Virus record (IMG/VR): IMGVR_UViG_3300012920_000127
Location: 1-34,263 of that record
DNA: 34,263 nt
Source: a virus
Direction: 5' to 3' (one strand)
Shown here in pieces: positions 18,798-27,263 of this stretch (the first letter of the stretch is position 1; the number at the start of each line of letters is the position of its first letter). The translations under genes were made by a program, and so were the position numbers. Below the pieces are notes generated by a model. That model saw nothing but the letters and a program-made list of their open reading frames with translations. It searched no databases and was not told the origin of the DNA.

Positions 18798-19693
18798 TAG
18801 CTCATGTCCTGACCTGCGGTGAAGGAGTACCAATTCGAACCGCCGTCCGTTGTGAAGAAACCATACACATCGATAGCACCGCTGCCTGTTGATACTGTAG
18901 GCTCCAAACCGTTTGTAAATTTGAAACTAGCAGGCCAAGTAATGGTTCTTGCTGTGGAGTCTTGAACAACCCGTAAAATAAAACCATATGCTGTTCCCGA
19001 AGCGGGAGGATTTGAAACGGTAAGTGTAGTAACGTTTTCTGACAAGGTAACTTGGAAAACATTTGCTGCTTCACAATCTATTGTAAGCGTTCCGCTTGAG
19101 GAACTTACAGTTGCATAGGTTTCGTTATAACTTTTTACCTTCAATTCTTCTGAAAGATTAACGTCACCGTTCGCGTCTGCGGTAACTGTCTTACTGGCTT
19201 GTGATGTTCCCAGTGTGGTAATGTCATTATAATCAATCTCCGTTGCACTGGCTGAAACCCCTAAATCAGAGAGAGAAGAAATCCCTATAGAAAAAACCGC
19301 CGCACCTGAACCCGCACCATTTGCATATATAATGCCCGTTTCGCCATTTGTTACCGTAACGTTTGCGCCAGAACCTTGAGAAAACGTACAGTCTTGACCA
19401 CTATTATTGTCTATAAAATAAATTTTTTGAGCGTCGTTAGGTGCAATTGTAATCGTGCAAGCTTGCGTTGCACCCGTGAGAATAAGAACTTTATACATTC
19501 CATCAGACAAAGTACCGTCTGTTGTGGTCAAAGTATGTGCGGCTCCAGAGGTACTTAAATTAATTGTGCCAACACCACTGTTAAGTCTATCTATTATATC
19601 AAAGTTTGTGTTAGTTGTTGTGCCCCACGTACCAGATTGTTCTCCAGTAGCGATTTTTTCTATGCCACCATTGGTTGTATATGAACTAGGCAT
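18797..19693 (-). CDS. tail fibre protein
   Basis: A 298-residue protein with an N-terminal block GGIEKIATGEQSGTWGTTTN and NFDIIDRLNSGVG, known to me from fibre proteins of marine phages. The rest is Thr/Ser/Gly/Asn-rich beta sequence in repeated short strands (QACTITIAPNDAQKIYFIDN, VFQVTLSENVTTLTV), with an acidic DYNDIT segment near the middle. The C-terminus (YGFFTTDGGSNWYSFTAGQ) resembles a fibre tip. A GGTG-type ribosome site lies about 7 bp before the ATG. Function as a fibre or fibre-tip subunit is inferred from this composition and from neighbours. Confidence 0.75.
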   Translation of the reverse strand: MPSSYTTNGGIEKIATGEQSGTWGTTTNTNFDIIDRLNSGVGTINLSTSGAAHTLTTTDGTLSDGMYKVLILTGATQACTITIAPNDAQKIYFIDNNSGQDCTFSQGSGANVTVTNGETGIIYANGAGSGAAVFSIGISSLSDLGVSASATEIDYNDITTLGTSQASKTVTADANGDVNLSEELKVKSYNETYATVSSSSGTLTIDCEAANVFQVTLSENVTTLTVSNPPASGTAYGFILRVVQDSTARTITWPASFKFTNGLEPTVSTGSGAIDVYGFFTTDGGSNWYSFTAGQDMS

Positions 19694-19704
19694 TTATATC
19701 ACCT

Positions 19705-20796
19705 CTATGCTGCTATTTCTGTCCATGCTGTGCCCGGACTTGGTTGTATCTCACTATAACTTGTTTCTGCGTCTGGAGCAATCGTAGCATATCCTGTGCC
19801 CGGACTTGGTTGTATCTCACTATAACTTGTTTCTACATTTGGAGCAATTAGAGCATATTCCGTGTTTGGATCAGGAATAATTCTTCCCCAAACAACAACT
19901 GGAGATATCGTGCCTGTTGCAGAAAGCCCTGTCACAGAAACAACAGCGTCACCTGTAGTGGTAACGTAATTTAAAGCACTGGTTGCAGCAAGCCCTGTTA
20001 CAGAAATATTTATACCGATTCTGACTGTGGCTGAACCCACAGAACCTGTGGCAGCTAAACCTATAGGAGAGATAACTGCATCGGCACTTATAGTTACATC
20101 ATCTGTTTCACCTGTTGCGCTTAATCCAGTTGTAGAAACAACTGCATCCCCAGTTACAGTTCCAGAATTTATCTCACCCGTAGCCTCCAAACCTGTCGGA
20201 GAAACAATTGCAGTGCCTGTTATTGATGGGCTTCCTAAACCACCCGAAGCCTCCAAACCTGTCGGAGTGACAACTATTCTAGGAGTAACGACAACAGAGT
20301 CTACCTCACCCGAAGCAGAAAGACCCGTAAGTGAGATAAGCGCATCGGCGGTGACAGTAACCGTCTCAACTTCACCTGTTCCTTCTAAACCAGTAAGAAT
20401 TACAAACGCTGAACCACCAGAAGAAAGACTTCCTACAAAGCCTTGGGCTGCTAGTGAATCTGTTGATACGACGGCCTGTCCACTTACAGTGACATCATTT
20501 AAGGCACTAGTGGATTCTAAGCCCGTGACAGAAAGAGAAGAGTTACCACTTACACCAACAGAACCAACAGAAGCTGTCGCTGATAAACCTGTGGCGGAAG
20601 TATCAGATGCTCCAATTACACCTACTGACCCTAAGCCACTTGTAGACGCTAAACCTGTAACGGATATTGAAATATTAACGCTTGCACTTACTGACCCTAC
20701 AGCACCTGTTGCGCCTAGACCTGTTACGGATACTGATACGTCCGTACTGCCAGTACTCGCAAGTGGTGCGGAGGCTACAGGTGTAAAGCCTAGCAT
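19705..20796 (-). CDS. repetitive fibre protein with twelve 22-residue repeats
   Basis: A 363-residue protein built from tandem 22-residue units. From residue 24 to 287 there are twelve full units with the consensus x-TGLxATGxVGSVTVxGxAxVS, and a thirteenth partial unit to about residue 304. Each unit would give two or three beta-strands, so the protein likely forms an extended solenoid or trimeric beta-shaft. The C-terminal 60 residues contain a second repeat, SYSEIQPSPGT, present twice with a 22-residue period. Ser, Thr, Gly, Val and Ala dominate and there is no Cys. It lies among tail fibre genes and is probably a fibre shaft; receptor contact is an inference. The 67-residue gene follows 3 bp upstream in transcription order. 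Confidence 0.85.
   Translation of the reverse strand: MLGFTPVASAPLASTGSTDVSVSVTGLGATGAVGSVSASVNISISVTGLASTSGLGSVGVIGASDTSATGLSATASVGSVGVSGNSSLSVTGLESTSALNDVTVSGQAVVSTDSLAAQGFVGSLSSGGSAFVILTGLEGTGEVETVTVTADALISLTGLSASGEVDSVVVTPRIVVTPTGLEASGGLGSPSITGTAIVSPTGLEATGEINSGTVTGDAVVSTTGLSATGETDDVTISADAVISPIGLAATGSVGSATVRIGINISVTGLAATSALNYVTTTGDAVVSVTGLSATGTISPVVVWGRIIPDPNTEYALIAPNVETSYSEIQPSPGTGYATIAPDAETSYSEIQPSPGTAWTEIAA
19728..19834 (-). repeat. 41-bp perfect direct repeat, 66-bp spacing
   Basis: The 41-bp plus-strand sequence beginning ctgtgcccggacttggttgt is identical at 19728-19768 and 19794-19834. The offset of 66 bp is exactly one 22-residue unit of the same gene, and it encodes SYSEIQPSPGT twice. 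The perfect identity points to a recent in-frame duplication. Confidence 0.9.
19885..20727 (-). repeat. 66-bp tandem repeats (22-residue units)
   Basis: Twelve complete and one partial imperfect 66-bp units encode TGLxATG-type repeats. Protein-level identity between units is well above the DNA-level identity, which suggests old duplications held by selection. The period keeps a long open frame on the plus strand as well, which is a shadow. Confidence 0.85.
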
Positions 20797-20799
20797 ATA

Positions 20800-21003
20800 T
20801 TATTCCTTTTCTAGTGAAGCCTCTAACATTTCTATAAACTTACTTCGTCCTACCTTTAATTGATCTAGATTAAAGGTGGTTGACCCTATCTTTCTGTCTA
20901 AATCTATTACATGATTAACAAGGTTTTTCTGTTCATCTGTTAAATCATCTTCCGTATATTCTTTGTCCTTAATCGTAATGGTTTTTGTTTGTTTCTCTAC
21001 CAT
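20800..21003 (-). CDS. small fibre-region protein, DUF6447-like
   Basis: A 67-residue charged helical protein. TKTITIKDKEYTEDDLTDEQ followed by a helix with NHVIDLDRKI and LDQLKVGRSKFIEML resembles a small family (I recall it as DUF6447) found beside fibre genes in marine phages. A GGAG ribosome site lies before the ATG. It may act as a fibre-assembly factor, but that is only a guess from position. The family name is from memory and unverified. Confidence 0.7.
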   Translation of the reverse strand: MVEKQTKTITIKDKEYTEDDLTDEQKNLVNHVIDLDRKIGSTTFNLDQLKVGRSKFIEMLEASLEKE

Positions 21004-21021
21004 TTTGATCTCCTTTCTTAA

Positions 21022-21294
21022 TTATGGTTCTTCAATGACTTCTGGTTCAACATATTCAGAATTTACAGTCCAAGTATCTCCATCAAAAAAGTATTTGTGC
21101 CCCGCCCAATCCGAAGGAACATTTGTTATTTCTTCATAAAAAGTTGTGTTTGAATTATTGCAATCAGCAATAATTAATGTCCTTACACCTTCAACGACCA
21201 CTGAAGTTTCTTGATGATTTTGATAAATGTCTACGGTGTCAGGCCACGTATATAAACATAAGTTTGTTTTGTTCTGAACTAATACTTTTGACAT
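21022..21294 (-). CDS. small tail-fibre-associated protein of unknown function
   Basis: A 90-residue protein, MSKVLVQNKTNLCLYTWPDT at the start and an acidic EPEVIEEP end. It contains DWAGHKYFFDGDTWTVN, a W-x-G-x-K-Y-x-F pattern also seen in small proteins that follow phage fibre genes. It sits 2 bp after the 700-residue fibre gene and may be a fibre chaperone or tip component. The acidic C-terminus continues into a 18-bp gap containing GGAG for the next gene. Function not recognised. Confidence 0.7.
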   Translation of the reverse strand: MSKVLVQNKTNLCLYTWPDTVDIYQNHQETSVVVEGVRTLIIADCNNSNTTFYEEITNVPSDWAGHKYFFDGDTWTVNSEYVEPEVIEEP

Positions 21295-21296
21295 AA

Positions 21297-23399
21297 CTAA
21301 CCTTTTACAATAAGTTTTGTTGAAGCGATGGCAGTTCCTGCAAAAACACTTGGCGTTCCTTCCGTGGTACTTATGCTTCCATCAGCTTGAACATAATAAG
21401 CTTGTCCCGGTGTTAAGCTTGACTGTGCGTCATCAACTGACCCAACAATTTGTACTGTTGCCGTTGCACCATTTGAGTAAGCCGCATCAGAAATCCCTAT
21501 ATAATTTTCTGAGGTTAAATTTGTACTTACTGATGCAGTTTTTTGAGATATTAAATCCAAATGAGTATCATCCCCCTGAAAAAATAAGGCGGCGTGTGTG
21601 CTTCCCATTGCAACGGTTGCAAGTTTAAAGTCAAAGCTGCCAATACTAACAGCGGTTGTAAAAGTTGCTGATGTTCCTGCTATAGTTGCAGTTATAAGTT
21701 TACCTTCATAATCAACACTATCATTATAATTTATACCAATATTTTGATTTACTGTATCGTAATACACAACCACGTTTGTAATATCATTACCAGAAGACGC
21801 TGTAGCAAATGTTTGTACAGAACCAAATGTTATCGAATTACCAGATGTTGCAACTGTACCAACAGCGCATTTTCCATATTCATACGAACTTCCTGCCGTT
21901 GAAGCTACAAAAATTTTATTATTACTGGAATCAAAAGCGATTCCAGTTAAATAATTACCAGTTGGTCTTGTTTGCTCAGAGTTCCATGTTGTTGGCGTTC
22001 CCCAAGTAATTCCACCCCCACTAGCTGCAACCGTACCCACACAAACTTTTCCATAATAACTATCGCTATAATCCGTGTATGCGACGACCACTCTATTTGC
22101 ATTTGTGTCGTAAGTTACATGACAATTTTCCACGCCACTATCAAATTGTTGTACACTTGTAGCTTGAAAATAACCGTTCGTATAATGTATAACAACACCA
22201 TAGCCACCTCGTGTATTAGATCTGTAACACAAAATAATTTGTTGTGTGTCGGGATCATAAACAGTGCTAATACTTTGAGGATAACCACTACTTACAAAAT
22301 TATATGTACTACCCATTGATGCCAATGTGCTACTTGGTGTAGCTGTACTTCCGGCAGAACACTCCCTTGCCCGACCCGGAGATCCCTCCATGTAAAAAAT
22401 AATAAATTTATTTTGAACTGGATGAAAACCCACGGCACATTGATTAGTAGAATTACCAGTATCAACAGTGTACTGACTTCCAATAGTTATACTTCCATCT
22501 GTATCTATTACAGCAACTTTAAATTTTAAATCATTGCTGTATTCAAAAGCCAATCCGAAACAATTGTGTGTACTATGATAACCAACAGAATTATTTTTAT
22601 CACTCGTCCTTACCTCTGAAACGGCACTAAACGAAGGAGCGACTATGTTTTCGCCCACTGCGCTTACAGTGCCATCACTGTTTATACAGCAAGTATCACC
22701 ATTCGATATAGCACCAGAGGCCGTCGCCGTTAAAGCCGGACCGCCACCCACAGGACTACCGCCAACAGTTAAAGATCCGCTAATAGAAGTGTCACCGTAT
22801 ATTGTCACATTGCCATTACCTGCAACTTGAAATTTTGGGGAGTAAACGGAACTTTGATAAATAGATACACCGAATAAGGTTTCACTGCTAGTTGTACCGC
22901 TATCACCTAAAACCATATACTGATTTGTACTTCCTTGTAAGTTTGAAAATACACTTGCATTATCAAACTGATATGTGAAACCTCTATTATTTGAGTTATC
23001 TTGAAAAATACCGACCATATTATCGCCAGAATAATCACCAACATATAAAGAATGATCTTCTACAATCAAATCCCCACCTAAAGTAATAGTATCGGTATTA
23101 AGAACTAAATCTTCAGCCGCAGCCGTAATAAAAACAACTGCGTTGCCGCTCAGATCAAGCAGTGAACCTGTGGAACTTTCAGTAAGGGTTCTGGATAAGG
23201 TAGTTCCACTAGCTGTATACGTACCAGTTCCAATTTCAAAAGCACTACTACCATCTTCTATTGTGTATCTTACAGTTTGCCCATTAGTAATACCGCCGTC
23301 TGCGAAGGTTTGAAACCCCGCCTCCGCAGATCCAAGCGTTATCGTGCCAGTGCCAGTAGTGCTAGTAGCGACCTTTACCCTATTGGCTAATGTGACCAT
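21297..23399 (-). CDS. major tail fibre protein with propeller-like repeats
   Basis: A 700-residue protein. The N-terminal 120 residues ([57 protein letters not shown]) are a conserved marine-phage fibre attachment domain. Residues about 125-215 carry a VGDYSGDN repeat region. From about 250 to 600 it has irregular 50-70-residue units with the pattern [19 protein letters not shown] or [19 protein letters not shown], suggesting a beta-propeller. The C-terminus ([17 protein letters not shown] ... STKLIVKG) is a fibre-end motif I know from such phages. It has few Cys apart from scattered single residues. It is probably the main receptor-recognition protein, inferred from architecture. Confidence 0.85.
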   Translation of the reverse strand: MVTLANRVKVATSTTGTGTITLGSAEAGFQTFADGGITNGQTVRYTIEDGSSAFEIGTGTYTASGTTLSRTLTESSTGSLLDLSGNAVVFITAAAEDLVLNTDTITLGGDLIVEDHSLYVGDYSGDNMVGIFQDNSNNRGFTYQFDNASVFSNLQGSTNQYMVLGDSGTTSSETLFGVSIYQSSVYSPKFQVAGNGNVTIYGDTSISGSLTVGGSPVGGGPALTATASGAISNGDTCCINSDGTVSAVGENIVAPSFSAVSEVRTSDKNNSVGYHSTHNCFGLAFEYSNDLKFKVAVIDTDGSITIGSQYTVDTGNSTNQCAVGFHPVQNKFIIFYMEGSPGRARECSAGSTATPSSTLASMGSTYNFVSSGYPQSISTVYDPDTQQIILCYRSNTRGGYGVVIHYTNGYFQATSVQQFDSGVENCHVTYDTNANRVVVAYTDYSDSYYGKVCVGTVAASGGGITWGTPTTWNSEQTRPTGNYLTGIAFDSSNNKIFVASTAGSSYEYGKCAVGTVATSGNSITFGSVQTFATASSGNDITNVVVYYDTVNQNIGINYNDSVDYEGKLITATIAGTSATFTTAVSIGSFDFKLATVAMGSTHAALFFQGDDTHLDLISQKTASVSTNLTSENYIGISDAAYSNGATATVQIVGSVDDAQSSLTPGQAYYVQADGSISTTEGTPSVFAGTAIASTKLIVKG

Positions 23400-23401
23400 T
23401 T

Positions 23402-23851
23402 TTAGGCAATCCTAATAATAGCCGTTGAAGCACCTGCCGCAGGGAAAGCGATTTGAAAATCACCTGATGTAGATGTTTTGTTAGAGCCAAAGTCCAAAAC
23501 AACAATACTGTTAGAGGTGCCTGATCCGCCACCTTCTGTGGTATTGTATATCAAAGCGCCACGAGCAGTGATTGTTGCAGATGTAAATGTAATATCTGCA
23601 AAGTCGGTAAATGCCGTTGTGCTAGATGTGGTTGGATCAACACGAGTTAGTGTTCCTCCACCCGCGGTATAAGAACCAGATGCACTTACTTCATTTGAAG
23701 TTGTGTAATCTGTAGTGGCTGCGGTGAATGAGGCATTGTTATCGTATAATGCGATTTTGAAAGTATCTCCACCACTGTTTTTGAAGTCGTGACCACCCTC
23801 AAGAAGCTCTTTCTTGAAAGAAGTACACATAAAATTTCCAGAAAAGGCCAT
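23402..23851 (-). CDS. conserved phage structural protein ([13 protein letters not shown] type)
   Basis: A 149-residue protein. [12 protein letters not shown] and the block [16 protein letters not shown] are a pattern I recognise from a common phage structural family encoded beside fibres. The rest is Ser/Thr/Gly-rich beta sequence ([19 protein letters not shown]). A clear GGAG ribosome site lies before the ATG. It is 2 bp from the fibre gene after it. Role in the tail or capsid surface is not decided by sequence. Confidence 0.75.
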   Translation of the reverse strand: MAFSGNFMCTSFKKELLEGGHDFKNSGGDTFKIALYDNNASFTAATTDYTTSNEVSASGSYTAGGGTLTRVDPTTSSTTAFTDFADITFTSATITARGALIYNTTEGGGSGTSNSIVVLDFGSNKTSTSGDFQIAFPAAGASTAIIRIA

Positions 23852-23852
23852 G

Positions 23853-24149
23853 TTAAAGTCTCCTTATAAGTTCAGCCAGTTGGGGATGACCCGCATCAGC
23901 CAGTGCGTTACACACCGTTGTGCGGTCTGATCGAATCGCTTGCCGCATATAAGCTGCGACAAGCGTTTCAACGTGCTTTGAAAAAGCACGAGCTTGATCT
24001 CTAACACCTGGGTGTGTGTTATCAGAGACCGATATGATCTTTTGGACACATTGTTCCGCAAGTTCATCTGGGGTAAAACCACGATTAGCTGTGGTGTTTA
24101 TACCTACTAAACTTTCATGTTGTGGTACGCTCATTTCTATTTTAAACAT
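23853..24149 (-). CDS. small conserved phage protein (ELAEQCVQKIISVSD type)
   Basis: A 98-residue, helical protein with FTPDELAEQCVQKIISVSD, VRDQARAFSKHVETLVAAYM and NALADAGHPQLAELIRRL. I recognise this as a small protein commonly linked to structural genes in phages, function unknown. The ATG at 24149 forms TAATG with the adaptor gene. An internal ATG (MSVPQHES) five codons later is a possible alternative start. No membrane segment is seen. Confidence 0.75.
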   Translation of the reverse strand: MFKIEMSVPQHESLVGINTTANRGFTPDELAEQCVQKIISVSDNTHPGVRDQARAFSKHVETLVAAYMRQAIRSDRTTVCNALADAGHPQLAELIRRL

Positions 24150-24799
24150 TATTGTTTCGCCCTTATAACTTTACCAGTTCTATATTCGTCGGTTGTATCT
24201 TTGGCTTCACCTAACATTTTAACGCCAATTAAAGCTTCTTGAAATCTTTTGTCGTAAACTGCCATCATATCAGCTTCGCCTTTCATATAAACGTAAGCCT
24301 CCGTTAACGCTCCATACAATAAAGCTATTTCTGCGTTAGTGCTCAACCAAGTGGTCCCGCTGTCGGCTCCCGCAGTTAAACTTGCAGGTCGGTGAAAATA
24401 GTGTAACTCCGCGCTGTAAGCCGCATCTGGGGTCGGACCTAATAAAAAATTATTTACATCAAATTGAGCGTAATATCGAGGTGCGCCTGTGGTTGCAGGA
24501 TTTGGAGTATACGTTTGAATAAACGAAGGGTCTTTAAATTCTGTAAAAAACTTGTCCCCGCTCGTTCCTGCAAGACTGAGTGAAAAAGGAGCCAAAAAAT
24601 CAGAAGGACAAGCTAAATATTTGTTGGAAGCGGTAGTTGTTGCCGAAACGTTTTTTCTGAATATACTCAGTTGAACGTTTTTTAAAATTCTTTCTTCAGA
24701 TTGTCTAATAAATAAAGGTATATTAGTCACAAACGAAGTCTCATCGTTTTCCGTGTAGTCTTGAATTGCTGTTTTTAATTGAGCGTAGGTAAAAGCCAT
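24149..24799 (-). CDS. SU10-type adaptor-like protein
   Basis: A 216-residue protein starting MAFTYAQLKTAIQDYTEND. FIRQSEERILKNVQLSIFRK and YLACPSDFLAPFSLSL resemble the adaptor proteins that sit under the portal in SU10-like podoviruses. A C-terminal helix (EIALLYGALTEAYVYMKGEA, DKRFQEALIGVKMLGE) is typical of such adaptors. With the gp4-like protein it would form a two-part connector. The resemblance is from memory and moderately sure. Confidence 0.7.
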   Translation of the reverse strand: MAFTYAQLKTAIQDYTENDETSFVTNIPLFIRQSEERILKNVQLSIFRKNVSATTTASNKYLACPSDFLAPFSLSLAGTSGDKFFTEFKDPSFIQTYTPNPATTGAPRYYAQFDVNNFLLGPTPDAAYSAELHYFHRPASLTAGADSGTTWLSTNAEIALLYGALTEAYVYMKGEADMMAVYDKRFQEALIGVKMLGEAKDTTDEYRTGKVIRAKQ

Positions 24800-24802
24800 A
24801 GG

Positions 24803-25453
24803 TCACACTATTGTTATATTACCAACCATAGCAGAATGGTTGGTGCATTGATAGACTAAGGATGTATCACTTGGTTCATGCGGAACAATAAATTGTGTTA
24901 ATCCTGTAGAAGAATTGTAGTTTTCAGTAACTCCTGTAGTGAAAGCAGACCCCCCGTTAGACGTTCTTATCTGCAAGGGATGACTACTTACATTTGCAGT
25001 ATTATCTATGAGGTACGTATGACCTTTATAAAAAGTAAAGTTTGGGTTGTTACCCGCAGTAGCTCCAGGACCAGTAAAAGTATATGCTGAAGAACCACTT
25101 GTTCCTGCTACATATGTCGTTACAGGCCCAGATACCTCGTCGTTAAGTCTTATCCAATTCCCACCATGCGCGAAGTACAGCCCCCCCGTCGCATGTACAT
25201 GCGCCACAGCGCCATGATAAGTTGAAGCACTAGGAAGATCAGTTAAAGCTGCGTAATAAAATACAATTTTGTTTGCGCCAGAACTCACATCCAACAATCC
25301 ATTCGAGTCTATTATATCAGTAAGAGTTGTGCCGTTTCCAAGAGCAGCGTAGACCTCGTTAAAATTGTCATTGATTTTATCCGCGCCTGCACGAAGAGTG
25401 TCTCCCGATCCGTCATTTGCAGATGAACCAATACCTACTGTTTGTTTTGCCAT
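24803..25453 (-). CDS. virion protein with cupredoxin-like domain
   Basis: A 216-residue protein in two parts. Residues 1-45 (VGIGSSANDGSGDTLRAGAD, KINDNFNEVYAALGNG) match an attachment block known from marine phage tail and fibre proteins. Residues about 120-216 look like a plastocyanin/cupredoxin fold: YTFTGPG, FYKGHTYLIDN, SSHPLQI, and the ending YQCTNHSAMVGNITI. Candidate type-1 copper ligands are His158, Cys203, His206 and Met209, in the family's usual order, although C-x2-H-x2-M is shorter than plastocyanin's C-x2-H-x4-M. No signal peptide is present. The role (copper binding, redox or just a stable beta sandwich for surface contact) is unknown. Three bases separate it from the adaptor gene. 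Confidence 0.75.
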   Translation of the reverse strand: MAKQTVGIGSSANDGSGDTLRAGADKINDNFNEVYAALGNGTTLTDIIDSNGLLDVSSGANKIVFYYAALTDLPSASTYHGAVAHVHATGGLYFAHGGNWIRLNDEVSGPVTTYVAGTSGSSAYTFTGPGATAGNNPNFTFYKGHTYLIDNTANVSSHPLQIRTSNGGSAFTTGVTENYNSSTGLTQFIVPHEPSDTSLVYQCTNHSAMVGNITIV

Positions 25454-25456
25454 CTT

Positions 25457-25918
25457 TTATCCCTCATCAAATGTCTGAGATGTTGAGTCTAATGTAAGTG
25501 ATGTGTTATCAAAAGTCGTCGCATCATTTGTAATAGTGACGCCACCAACACCACCTATTCCCGCCAATCCTGTAACAGAAATTTGATTATCAACTTGATT
25601 AACTACAACTGTACCGACACCACCTGTTGCCACTAAATTATTTTCAGGAGTAACTCCTTCTATCTCCCTGAATCCAACTGGGTTGAAACCGTATTGAATA
25701 GCTCTTTCTGACGTTACATTTTGAGGAGGGCGAGCATCTTGCAAAGCTTGAGCATCAATAACTTTACGAAACGGACCTAACTGCGGCTGCTTTCTTTCGA
25801 ACTCATCTTTACCAACTAAAGCCCCATTCCACTCCCGACGCATATCTCTATAACGATATCTAAAACCAGATCGATCTGATATAGCGTAAGCGTTTTTTCC
25901 AGAAGCAAATTTTATCAT
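25457..25918 (-). CDS. conserved head-tail region protein with two 22-residue repeats
   Basis: A 153-residue protein. The N-terminal part (SGKNAYAISDRSGFRYRYRD, MRREWNGALVGKDEFE, QPQLGPFRKVIDAQALQDAR) is a structural family I have seen in many tailed phages, near head completion genes. Residues 93-136 contain two 22-residue units (NNLVATGGVGTV..., VTGLAGIGGVGGV...) of the same type as in the fibre protein at 19705-20796. The end (FDNTSLTLDSTSQTFDEG) is a short Thr/Ser repeat. The ATG overlaps the gp4-like gene's stop (TAATG). It may be a connector protein with an added surface arm. Confidence 0.75.
   Translation of the reverse strand: MIKFASGKNAYAISDRSGFRYRYRDMRREWNGALVGKDEFERKQPQLGPFRKVIDAQALQDARPPQNVTSERAIQYGFNPVGFREIEGVTPENNLVATGGVGTVVVNQVDNQISVTGLAGIGGVGGVTITNDATTFDNTSLTLDSTSQTFDEG
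25511..25642 (-). repeat. two 66-bp units of the fibre-type 22-residue repeat
   Basis: Residues 93-114 and 115-136 of the 153-residue protein fit the TGLxATGxVGxVTV consensus and the 22-residue period. They are about 5 kb from the main repeat array in another gene, indicating shared origin or parallel use of one module. Confidence 0.7.
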
Positions 25919-26586
25919 TAGGTTGTCCTAAAATACTGAAACTGAGGCACAACACTGAAAGAAGCTCTGTCTCGATCCTCCGCCATCGCCCTCTCAAACT
26001 CTTCTTCGTAAACTGCCTTTAAAAGCTGTAAACGATTTGGCGCTCGTTTTAAAGCTATATAGTACGCAAGTCCCGCAGCTAAACACGGATAAAACCTAAA
26101 AGGCATGTCTAAAGTGTTAACTTGCGCATCAGCATCATCCATTCGCGTCAAAGCATCGTAAACAATTACATCTGTGCTGTTGTCAGGTACAGGCCACACT
26201 TTTAGATTCGGAGTAATTTGCCTGTCTAAAAAAAATTGAGACGGCCTTCCTTCTGTTGTTTTCACAGGGATAGACAAAAAAGTATCTCTGCTTACTCTAC
26301 TTAATGCAAAATCAGTATTATCTCTTCTAATTACTAAGGACAAAACATCTATTACATCTGCACCAAGATCATACTCGCCATCAGCTTGTGTAACCGTTTG
26401 AGTACGTTGTTTAATAGTCCACTGATTTAAGCCTCTGTTAGCCCACTCTGCAAGCATAAGATTGAGAGATCGCTTTGCTGTTTTTAAATCATAACCTGTA
26501 CGAACCTCAAGACCGCAACGCTCAAAAGCTTCTTCAATGTATTCTGCCACATCTAATTCAAAATCTTTTGACCCTGATACCGTCAT
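25918..26586 (-). CDS. P22 gp4-like head-tail adaptor
   Basis: A 222-residue protein. EYIEEAFERCGLEVRTGYDL, KTAKRSLNLMLAEWANRGLN and QADGEYDLGADVIDVLSLV match the tail accessory/packaged-DNA stabilisation protein family of P22 (gp4). The following FALSRVSRDTFLSIP and MPFRFYPCLAAGLAYYIALK segments continue the family pattern. P22 gp4 binds beneath the portal and recruits the tail hub. Its presence beside an SU10-type adaptor and a nozzle-like protein supports a short-tailed virion. It starts 3 bp after the 224-residue gene stops. Confidence 0.8.
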   Translation of the reverse strand: MTVSGSKDFELDVAEYIEEAFERCGLEVRTGYDLKTAKRSLNLMLAEWANRGLNQWTIKQRTQTVTQADGEYDLGADVIDVLSLVIRRDNTDFALSRVSRDTFLSIPVKTTEGRPSQFFLDRQITPNLKVWPVPDNSTDVIVYDALTRMDDADAQVNTLDMPFRFYPCLAAGLAYYIALKRAPNRLQLLKAVYEEEFERAMAEDRDRASFSVVPQFQYFRTT

Positions 26587-26588
26587 CT

Positions 26589-27263
26589 TTAATCCTCATT
26601 ATACAGGTTATCAAAAACCCTGTTTACATCTAGTGTATAGTCTAAATCACTTTTTGAATAGTGTATATGTTGTGACGGTTTAAAGTCTGGCGCACCCTCT
26701 CCCGCGGCAAACCATGCGGGATGCGTAACTCGTACTCTATTATTTGGCAAAGCAACTATATTGCCCGTCCAATCTCCGGCATCTAAAAGCTGCAATACAT
26801 GACTTTGTTTATGCTGTGCAGGATCATCAGCTATCTCACTTTCAGCATAGTCCACAGTAAAAAGATACTTCGCCGGAAGCATATTTCCGTCAATCTTTGC
26901 AAGCCAAGGACACGGTGTTGCGCGATCCATTACAAAAACAGAATGATGATAAGATGCACAATCCCACGGTTGAGCATCGTAAGTTTCCATCGGTTCAGGC
27001 CACTCTTCAAGTGGTATATCTGCAACAAGCGCCGTCAACGGCATTCTCGCCCACATCGCGCCTCCATGTACAGTATCTTCTTCATCACCTTCCGCTTCGC
27101 TTCCAGTAAATATAACTTGAAAACTTAAACACCTGTTTGGCATAGTGGTGACCCCAATTACCATCGCGTGTAAAAATTCGCCGTGGTACTTCTCGTGGTT
27201 GTGAGTGTATTCACGGCGAACCCATGCCTTGAAATAAGGCACATTTGAATGTAAATAAGCCAT
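26589..27263 (-). CDS. conserved virion-region protein of unknown function
   Basis: A 224-residue soluble protein. It starts MAYLHSNVPYFKAWVRREYT and is rich in aromatic residues, His and acidic residues (EYTHNHEKYHGEFLHAMVIG, AQPWDCASYHHSVFVMDRAT, FKPSQHIHYSKSDLDYTLDV). I see it as a protein that recurs in marine phages next to the head-tail adaptors, but no function is known to me. The His clusters are not in an HExxH or other standard metal motif. The ATG forms TAATG with the preceding basic protein, so the two are probably coupled. Confidence 0.75.
   Translation of the reverse strand: MAYLHSNVPYFKAWVRREYTHNHEKYHGEFLHAMVIGVTTMPNRCLSFQVIFTGSEAEGDEEDTVHGGAMWARMPLTALVADIPLEEWPEPMETYDAQPWDCASYHHSVFVMDRATPCPWLAKIDGNMLPAKYLFTVDYAESEIADDPAQHKQSHVLQLLDAGDWTGNIVALPNNRVRVTHPAWFAAGEGAPDFKPSQHIHYSKSDLDYTLDVNRVFDNLYNED

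Noticed and set aside
19885-20727. Possible CRISPR-like or regulatory repeat array
   Set aside because: Units are contiguous, 66 bp, imperfect and in frame with the protein, with no spacers between them.
20027-20863. Long open frame (278 codons) on the plus strand over the fibre repeats
   Set aside because: It is a shadow of the 66-bp repeat array: a period divisible by three keeps an antisense frame open. Its sequence is Pro/Val/Thr-rich repeats without other support, and all neighbours run on the minus strand.
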